From NCBI GenBank assembly GCA_012515725.1, contig JAAYXU010000117.1, positions 1 to 7,689 on the forward strand: a stretch of 7,689 bases of DNA, in the 5' to 3' direction. This stretch comes from Clostridiales bacterium. GTDB lineage: Bacteria; Bacillota; Clostridia; Christensenellales; UMGS416. Every line of letters begins with the position of its first letter. The stretch's first letter is position 1. Of the stretch, positions 1 through 5,087 are shown in pieces. Position numbers and translations under genes: made by a program. Under the pieces are notes generated by a model. The model made no database searches, had not been told where the DNA came from, and saw only the letters and a list, made by a program, of their open reading frames with translations.

Positions 1-531
1 ACTGCAGAAGTCACGTTCGAAAACGAAGCTCTGCCGCAGTTCGGGAGCCTGATGATCACAAAACAGGATCGCATAAACGACGCCTACCTGAGCGGCGCGG
101 TCTTCCGCGTATACCGGTACATCGACGCGGACGGCGATCCGGTATCCGGGAACCTCATTTATCTAGGCGAGCTTGCCTCCGACGTAACCGAAGATAACCC
201 GACCGGAAGGGTGGGGCTGACCGGGCTTGAGCCTGGCAAATACTTTGTGGAGGAAGTCGCTGCCCCGGCCGGATATCTGGACGACGACACCGAAAAAACA
301 GCCATCGTCGTGGCCGGAGAGACCGTCACGGTGGCGTTCAGGAACAGTCCGATCATCGATATCCCCGATGAAGACCCGCCGGGCGGCGACGTCGATGACG
401 ATCCGCCGGGCAGCGAGGAGAACCCCAAAACCGGCGCGGATTGGCTGTTCGCGCTGGCCATGGGCGCGCTTGCCGTGCTGCTGGCGCTGGGCTTCCTGCT
501 GATCCGGAGGCTCGGAAAGCAAGCTAAATAA
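1..531 (+). CDS. Sortase-anchored CnaB/SpaA-domain surface protein, C-terminal part (5' end outside window)
   Basis: The frame is open from base 1, so the ATG at 52 is internal and the gene begins upstream; 176 residues are visible. Residues 1-10 end one CnaB/SpaA-type beta domain (VTFENEA). Residues about 16-117 form a second domain, with Lys21 in LMITKQD, the E-box YFVEEVAAPAGY (81-92, Glu85 expected to be catalytic) and Asn115 in VAFRNSP. In this family such residues form an internal Lys-Asn isopeptide bond, which stiffens pilins and adhesins; that the bond forms here is inferred. A Pro/Asp/Gly-rich linker (118-140) follows, then the sorting signal NPKTG (141-145), a hydrophobic segment (148-168) and the basic tail RRLGKQAK. 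The protein should be exported, cleaved by sortase between Thr and Gly and joined to peptidoglycan or to a pilus. No sortase gene is in the window. Whether it is a pilin, an adhesin or another wall protein cannot be told without the N-terminus. A terminator follows 20 bases after the stop. Confidence 0.9.
   Translation, partial: TAEVTFENEALPQFGSLMITKQDRINDAYLSGAVFRVYRYIDADGDPVSGNLIYLGELASDVTEDNPTGRVGLTGLEPGKYFVEEVAAPAGYLDDDTEKTAIVVAGETVTVAFRNSPIIDIPDEDPPGGDVDDDPPGSEENPKTGADWLFALAMGALAVLLALGFLLIRRLGKQAK
373..416 (+). repeat. Two-copy 17-base repeat in the wall-spanning linker
   Basis: Seventeen-base units at 373-389 and 400-416 differ at two positions and are spaced 27 bases apart. Each encodes a DPPG-containing stretch of the acidic, proline-rich linker between the last CnaB domain and the NPKTG signal. 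Such linkers typically span the cell wall and can change in length through repeat slippage. With only two copies this is a minor feature. Confidence 0.5.
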
Positions 532-550
532 CGGCTCTGAAAAATACTGC

Positions 551-588
551 GCGGCGCTCCCGACCTGGGAGCGCCGCTTGTCTTATTT
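551..588 (+). terminator. Rho-independent terminator, possibly bidirectional
   Basis: A perfect 11-bp GC-rich stem pairs 551-561 (GCGGCGCTCCC) with 567-577 (GGGAGCGCCGC) around a 5-base loop. On the plus strand it is followed at once by TTGTCTTATTT, so it should end transcription of the surface-protein gene, whose stop is 20 bases before the stem. Read on the minus strand, the stem is followed by GCAGTATTTTT. That is a weaker and slightly displaced U tract, but it could also stop transcripts of the convergent GDPD gene ending at 624. Confidence 0.85.
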
Positions 589-623
589 GCGTTTACCCGG
601 CAGCTATCGCCGTGCGTTTTGCT

Positions 624-1385
624 CTACCGGTATTTGCGCACCGCGTGCATCACATGCAGAAGATCGTTCGTAAGAACCGCGTCGATGCCGCTTCGCAGAT
701 AGCGCTCCGCTTCGGCAGGATCGTCGGACCAGAAAAGATTGCAGCGGATGCCCTGATCGCGGGCAGCTTTTATGATCGTATTCTCCTCCGGGAAACCCTT
801 TGTGATCTGTATTTTCTCGCATTTATATTCGATTGCCTTTTCCACAATGGTGCCGTCCTTTTTCCCGGCCAGACAGCAGCGCGGGATCCCGGGCTCCATA
901 CTTATCGCAAGAGCCAATACATTTTCATCGCCCGCGAGATAGACATGCCGACGGCACTTCGTATCGTCGATGATGCGAACCATGCGGCGGAACATTTCCT
1001 CTTCCGACACACAGCCTGTTTTGAATGACTTGATATGGATATTGAATACGGCCATACCCGTGAATACGCGCAGCACTTCCTCCAGTACGGGAAAACGCAG
1101 CCCTGTGAAATGCGGGCCGAACCATCCTCCCGCGTCCATACCGCGTATCTCATCGAGGGTCAGATCGCGCAGTAATCCATGCCCGTCGGAGGTGCGGTCG
1201 ACCGCGGGGTCGTGGCAGACAACCCATTCGCCGTCCTTTGACGGCCATATGTCCATTTCAATTTCGTCCGCTCCCAGCGCCACAGCCGCGCCAAAGGCTG
1301 GCATTGTGTTTTCGGGCGCGACAGTATTGAACCCGCGATGCGCTACTATTCTGGGGTACGGCATATCCGCGTTCGGTTGAGCCAT
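624..1385 (-). CDS. Glycerophosphodiester phosphodiesterase family protein (GDPD)
   Basis: This 253-residue protein has the size and motif order of small bacterial GDPDs of the UgpQ kind, which hydrolyse glycerophosphodiesters to glycerol-3-phosphate and an alcohol. Visible motifs are AHRG (15-18, catalytic His16), PENT (24-27), the metal-binding pair Glu43/Asp45 in EIEMDI, the second catalytic His58 in VCHDP, and the C-terminal barrel strands NLFWSDDP (216-223) and AVLTND (236-241). There is no signal peptide or membrane segment, so it should be cytoplasmic. One oddity is NIHIK (115-119): the family usually has Glu where His117 stands, and that Glu helps bind the metal. The middle part (GIPRCCL, EYKCEKIQ) is Cys-rich and resembles what I recall of a clostridial subfamily, so the His may be a subfamily trait. 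The exact substrate is unknown. The ATG at 1385 is supported by AGGAGGA six bases upstream. The gene converges on the surface-protein gene and lies 90 bases downstream of addA. Confidence 0.88.
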   Translation of the reverse strand: MAQPNADMPYPRIVAHRGFNTVAPENTMPAFGAAVALGADEIEMDIWPSKDGEWVVCHDPAVDRTSDGHGLLRDLTLDEIRGMDAGGWFGPHFTGLRFPVLEEVLRVFTGMAVFNIHIKSFKTGCVSEEEMFRRMVRIIDDTKCRRHVYLAGDENVLALAISMEPGIPRCCLAGKKDGTIVEKAIEYKCEKIQITKGFPEENTIIKAARDQGIRCNLFWSDDPAEAERYLRSGIDAVLTNDLLHVMHAVRKYR

Positions 1386-1391
1386 CTTCGT

Positions 1392-1398
1392 TCCTCCT
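1392..1398 (-). promoter_or_regulatory. Ribosome binding site of the GDPD gene
   Basis: On the minus strand AGGAGGA lies six bases before the ATG at 1385. This near-consensus Shine-Dalgarno at good spacing fixes the start codon. Confidence 0.85.
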
Positions 1399-1433
1399 GT
1401 ACCGTGTCATTCCATTTGTGCGCCGCGTTTTTG

Positions 1434-1448
1434 CACGGTTTTCCCGTG
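1434..1448 (-). promoter_or_regulatory. Operator-like dyad in the GDPD leader
   Basis: The minus strand reads CACGGGAAAACCGTG, a perfect 5-bp inverted repeat around five bases. It lies just downstream of the predicted -10 box, about where transcription should start. It could be a repressor site or a small hairpin at the 5' end of the mRNA. No T tract follows it on the minus strand, so it is not a convincing terminator for addA. The function is inference. Confidence 0.3.
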
Positions 1449-1451
1449 AGT

Positions 1452-1479
1452 ATTATAACCTATCCGGGGATGATATCAC
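1452..1479 (-). promoter_or_regulatory. Putative sigma-A promoter of the GDPD gene
   Basis: On the minus strand a perfect -10 hexamer TATAAT occupies 1457-1452. With a 16-base spacer the -35 would be GTGATA at 1479-1474, matching TTGACA at four of six positions. The -35 overlaps the addA stop codon at 1476-1478. The predicted start near 1445 gives a leader of about 60 bases. The -35 is weak, so some expression may instead come from read-through out of addBA. Confidence 0.5.
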
Positions 1480-4400
1480 CACGACGCATTGGTCTCATCC
1501 CCAGATAAAAACACCATACTGTCGATCGCTATGAGATACAGCCCGGCCGCCTTGACGGGCCGCCCGGTCAGCTCCTCGAGCGCGCGGCGGTATACCATGA
1601 GCTGCGGCGCGTAGTGCGAGAGCAGCGCCTCGGGCGTCTGCCGGTCGTCGACGCGGTTGGTCTTGTAGTCCACGAGCACCCAACCGTCCTCCTCCTCGAA
1701 AGCCAGATCCAGTATGCCCTGAACGAGTATCGGTTCGTCGCCGCCCTGCGTGAGCTCCGGGTACAGCTCCCCGGCGGGTACCGACAGCACGAAGGGAGCT
1801 TCCCGCAGAACCCTCCGCGCGGCCGCGGCGCGCCGCCCCATGTCACCCAGGAGGAATGCGCGTATCTTACCGGGCGGTACCTCCGCGGCGCCGCCGGGGG
1901 GGAGGATTCCGCATTGCTCCAGCCGCTCAAGCTCCCGCGCGATTTGCTCATCGGGCGCGTCGGCGGTAATGAACCGCAGCGCCGTATGGACGAGCGTCCC
2001 TCGCAGCGCTGGATCGGGTGCGGGCGCCTGCTCCATGAACTGCGGACGGGGGCGCACCTCGGGTACCGGCGTCTCGCCCGGCCGGATCCGCTCCACCAAC
2101 GCTGTAGCTGATGTTTTGGCAGGCAGGCGGGTGGCGGCGGCGCGCGGGTCTTCCCAGGCGAAAGCGGCCGCCGCAGCGGGATCGGGCGCGGAATTGAGCG
2201 CTCTGATGAGCATTTCCCCGGCGCTCCTTGGCGCACCGGGCGCGTCCGGATCAGCCGCCGCGCTGTGCGTTATTTCTATACTCCACCGGGCGTATCCGCC
2301 CTCCACCGCAGGCGGATACCCGATTCGCTGACGGAGGGCGCGTCCCGACGGATGCCGAAGCAGCGTCGCGCCGACCCAGTCGAGCGGGGAGGCGAGTTTT
2401 CCCTGCTCGATGAGCGCCGGGGCAACGGGCAGCGCCCAGTCCCTGATCCTGTCGTCGGATTTGCACGATCCTATGAGGATGAGCCGCTCCCGCGCACGGG
2501 TCAGGGCTACGTACAGTACCCGTATCGTTTCCGACAGCGTTTCCCGTTCCAGGCGACACTGGACGGCTGTGCGGGTCAGCGTTCCGCGCCGTATCTTTTG
2601 CTCTATGTCGTAGTCATGGAAACCGAAGCCCAGCTCCCCGTGAAACAGCAGCTGCTGCCTGCAGTCCTGCATGTTGGCGCGGTGTCCCATGCCCAGTACC
2701 AGCACGACCGGATACTCAAGCCCCTTGCTTTTGTGCACGCTCGTGATGCGCACGACGTCGTCCCGCTCGGACAGCGGACGCGCCTCTCCGGGATCCATGC
2801 TGTGCTCGCGCAGGTGGCCGATATGCCGCAGAAATCCGTACAGGCCGCGGGCCGGTGTATCCGAAAGGCTACGCGCGCGATCGATCAGTATGCGCAGGTT
2901 GCCCTGCCGCAGATCGCCGCCGGGCATAGCGCCAACGATATCCGAAAGCCCCGTATCCTCGAGTATACGCTGCATTAGCTCGTCGACGCGCAGATGGCGC
3001 GCCGCGGTCTTCCACGCGTCCAGCATAGCGAGAAAGCGGCGCACACGCGCGGCCAGCGGGTCGTCTTCCCGCTTCGCGTACGCGAAAACCGCCGCCGCGA
3101 ATCCCGGCTCGTCCTGTCCCGCGCTGCGAATCGCGATGAGCTCTGACAGCGTCAGCCCCGCGATAGGCGAGCGCAGAGCGGCGATCATCGGCACGTCGCG
3201 CCAGCGGTTGTCGGTAAGCTCCAGCGCCGCCATCAGCCAGGATACCTCCACCCGGTCAAAGAAACCCGCGGCGGCGTCCGCGAATACCGGTATGCCCCGG
3301 CTTTCCAGCGCCGCGGCGACCTCGTGCGCCCGCCCCCTCACGGTGCGCATCAGTATAGCGAAGTCGCGCCACCGCGCCGGGCGCATGCACCGCTTCTTGC
3401 CGTCCCAGATGGGCTTTCCCACGAGCGATAGTATCCGCTGCGCCGCGTATATCGCCTCACGCTCCCATACGGCGCGCTGCGTAAGATCGTCGTACGCATC
3501 GCCGTCCGGGGCGTCGTCTTCACCAGCGGCCGGGCTGTCATCGTCCGCTGCTTCCCCGGTGAGCATGACGAACTCCAGAGCTGGTTCGTCGGACTCCTCG
3601 TCGGGACGGGCGGCGCCTGGCTGCAGCGCGGCGCTCTCGTCGTAGTCTACGCCGCCCATGCCGGGCGACATGATCCGGGCGAAGATCTCGTTGATGCCCG
3701 CAAGTATCCCGGGATGGGAGCGGAAGTTACAGTTCATGTCGATCCGCCTGCGCAGACTTAATTCCTCCGGACTGCTCTGGCGGTAGCGGCGCTCAAAGAG
3801 CGCCGGCTCCGCCTGCCGGAAGCGGTATATGCTCTGCTTGACGTCCCCGACGCAGAAAAGACGGCCCGGCCTGCTTACCGCGGTGATGAGGCGCTCCTGT
3901 ACGGGATTGATATCCTGATATTCGTCGATGAATACCGCCTCGAATTGCCCGCGCAGCTCTCCGGCCGCGGATTCGTCGTCCACGACGCGCAGCGCGTACT
4001 GCTCCAGATCGCTAAAGTCGAGCGCGCTGCGGGCTGACTTCTCGGCGGCGTACCGCGCCGCGAAGTCGCGCGTGAGCGCGGTGAGCGCCGATAGCGCGGG
4101 CTCCATACGCGCTATCGACTCGGCGGCCAGCGGCAGCGACATATTTTGCCACGTGTCTTTGAGCTTGCTGATAATACCCTTTCCCGCGTCGCGTATATCC
4201 TTGATCGCGTCGGCCAGATCCCGATCGTCATCTTTCCCGCGGCTTTTCAGTCTAACGAATGCGTGCGCGTCAAGCGCTGTGTCGAAGGCCGCATAGCCCT
4301 CCTGGCTCGCGTCTATAAGCCGGTGCGCGCCCTCAATGTCGTGAGCGAACGTATCGCGGTAGCCTTTGGGCCCCCCGCGGGCCTCGCACATGCGCAGCGC

Positions 4401-5087
4401 TGCCTCAAAACATGCTCCGGCGTCCGCCGCCTTCTCCCCGGCATCCCGTAAAAGCTCGGCTATCCAAGCCGAATCGCGCAGCGCGTCCTCGTCGGCGCGC
4501 AGCGCTCCAAGCGCGCCGTCCAGCCACCCAAGCCCCTCCGCGCGGCTCATCGCGAAGCGATAGAGCCTACTGACCTGGGTCGCAAGAGCGAGTCCGTCCC
4601 GGCCGCCAAACGCGTCGGCCAGCAGATCAAAGCCCGGCGGCATCGATTCGTAGGCCGCCGAAAGCGCGTCGTCCATCGCGGCGATCTCAAGTATGGCCGC
4701 CTCGTCCTCGTCCAGTAAGCGGAAGCCCGGATCGACGCCCGCAACCGGGTAATACCTGCGCAGCAGCCGACTGCAGAACGAATGCAGCGTACAGATCCAC
4801 GCCTCGTCTATCGTGTGGAGCTGCTCGCGCAGGAATCCGTCAGCGTCTCCCGCCTGCTCCTGCGCCGACTCCAACGTCTCGATGATGCGCATGCGCATCT
4901 CGGCCGCCGCTGCGTTTGTAAAGGTCATGACAAGGATAGACGACAGCGGCACGCGGTCGCGCAGTATGAGCTGTTTCACCCGCTCGACCATGACCGCCGT
5001 TTTGCCCGATCCGGCCGCCGCCGATACCAGCAGATCCTGTCCGCGCGACTCGATGGCCGCGCGCTGTCGGTCGGTCCACTCAGGCAT
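1476..5087 (-). CDS. addA: ATP-dependent helicase/nuclease subunit A (AddA)
   Basis: AddA is the active helicase and one nuclease of the AddAB complex, which unwinds and resects double-strand DNA ends so that RecA can load. The 1203 residues are close to B. subtilis AddA (about 1230). UvrD/SF1A motifs are complete and in order: Q motif WTDRQ (4-8), Walker A SAAAGSGKT (22-30), Ia TFTNAAAAEM (55-64), II DEYQD (388-392), III VGDVKQSIYRFR (413-424), IV NFRS (454-457), V TSVHKSKGLEYP (782-793) and VI VLYVALTRAR (857-866). The C-terminal RecB-type nuclease has His1034, Asp1127 in GILDLAF, Asp1140 and Lys1142 in VDYK, and Gln1162/Tyr1166 in QLMVY, so it looks catalytic. An acidic loop with no Lys or Arg before residue 538 follows motif IV (about 512-534). 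The ATG at 5087 overlaps the addB stop by 8 bases and has AAGGAGG nine bases upstream, inside addB, implying coupled translation. No strong terminator follows the gene. Confidence 0.98.
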   Translation of the reverse strand: MPEWTDRQRAAIESRGQDLLVSAAAGSGKTAVMVERVKQLILRDRVPLSSILVMTFTNAAAAEMRMRIIETLESAQEQAGDADGFLREQLHTIDEAWICTLHSFCSRLLRRYYPVAGVDPGFRLLDEDEAAILEIAAMDDALSAAYESMPPGFDLLADAFGGRDGLALATQVSRLYRFAMSRAEGLGWLDGALGALRADEDALRDSAWIAELLRDAGEKAADAGACFEAALRMCEARGGPKGYRDTFAHDIEGAHRLIDASQEGYAAFDTALDAHAFVRLKSRGKDDDRDLADAIKDIRDAGKGIISKLKDTWQNMSLPLAAESIARMEPALSALTALTRDFAARYAAEKSARSALDFSDLEQYALRVVDDESAAGELRGQFEAVFIDEYQDINPVQERLITAVSRPGRLFCVGDVKQSIYRFRQAEPALFERRYRQSSPEELSLRRRIDMNCNFRSHPGILAGINEIFARIMSPGMGGVDYDESAALQPGAARPDEESDEPALEFVMLTGEAADDDSPAAGEDDAPDGDAYDDLTQRAVWEREAIYAAQRILSLVGKPIWDGKKRCMRPARWRDFAILMRTVRGRAHEVAAALESRGIPVFADAAAGFFDRVEVSWLMAALELTDNRWRDVPMIAALRSPIAGLTLSELIAIRSAGQDEPGFAAAVFAYAKREDDPLAARVRRFLAMLDAWKTAARHLRVDELMQRILEDTGLSDIVGAMPGGDLRQGNLRILIDRARSLSDTPARGLYGFLRHIGHLREHSMDPGEARPLSERDDVVRITSVHKSKGLEYPVVLVLGMGHRANMQDCRQQLLFHGELGFGFHDYDIEQKIRRGTLTRTAVQCRLERETLSETIRVLYVALTRARERLILIGSCKSDDRIRDWALPVAPALIEQGKLASPLDWVGATLLRHPSGRALRQRIGYPPAVEGGYARWSIEITHSAAADPDAPGAPRSAGEMLIRALNSAPDPAAAAAFAWEDPRAAATRLPAKTSATALVERIRPGETPVPEVRPRPQFMEQAPAPDPALRGTLVHTALRFITADAPDEQIARELERLEQCGILPPGGAAEVPPGKIRAFLLGDMGRRAAAARRVLREAPFVLSVPAGELYPELTQGGDEPILVQGILDLAFEEEDGWVLVDYKTNRVDDRQTPEALLSHYAPQLMVYRRALEELTGRPVKAAGLYLIAIDSMVFLSGDETNASW
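2292..2319. repeat. Perfect 9-bp inverted repeat inside addA
   Basis: GTATCCGCC at 2292-2300 and GGCGGATAC at 2311-2319 are exact reverse complements separated by ten bases. The octamer CTCCACCG also occurs twice nearby, at 2281-2288 and 2301-2308. The arms encode Gly-Tyr-Pro-Pro and Gly-Gly-Tyr in the linker between the helicase core and the nuclease of AddA, so the symmetry may follow from the protein sequence by chance. No function is claimed. Confidence 0.4.

Noticed and set aside
52..54. ATG at 52 as the start of the surface protein
   Set aside because: The same frame is open to base 1 and encodes the end of a preceding CnaB domain. The ATG lies inside a beta strand (LMITKQD).
612..1028. 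Plus-strand open frame opposite the GDPD gene
   Set aside because: It lies antisense to conserved GDPD motifs and has no convincing ribosome binding site or domain.
1434..1448. Hairpin after addA as its terminator
   Set aside because: The stem is only 5 bp, and the minus-strand sequence after it is CAAAAAC, not a T tract.
2671..3645. Long open frame on the plus strand opposite addA (324 codons)
   Set aside because: It is Ser/Arg/Ala-rich with no recognisable domain and lies fully antisense to conserved AddA helicase sequence. Such shadow frames are expected in GC-rich coding DNA.
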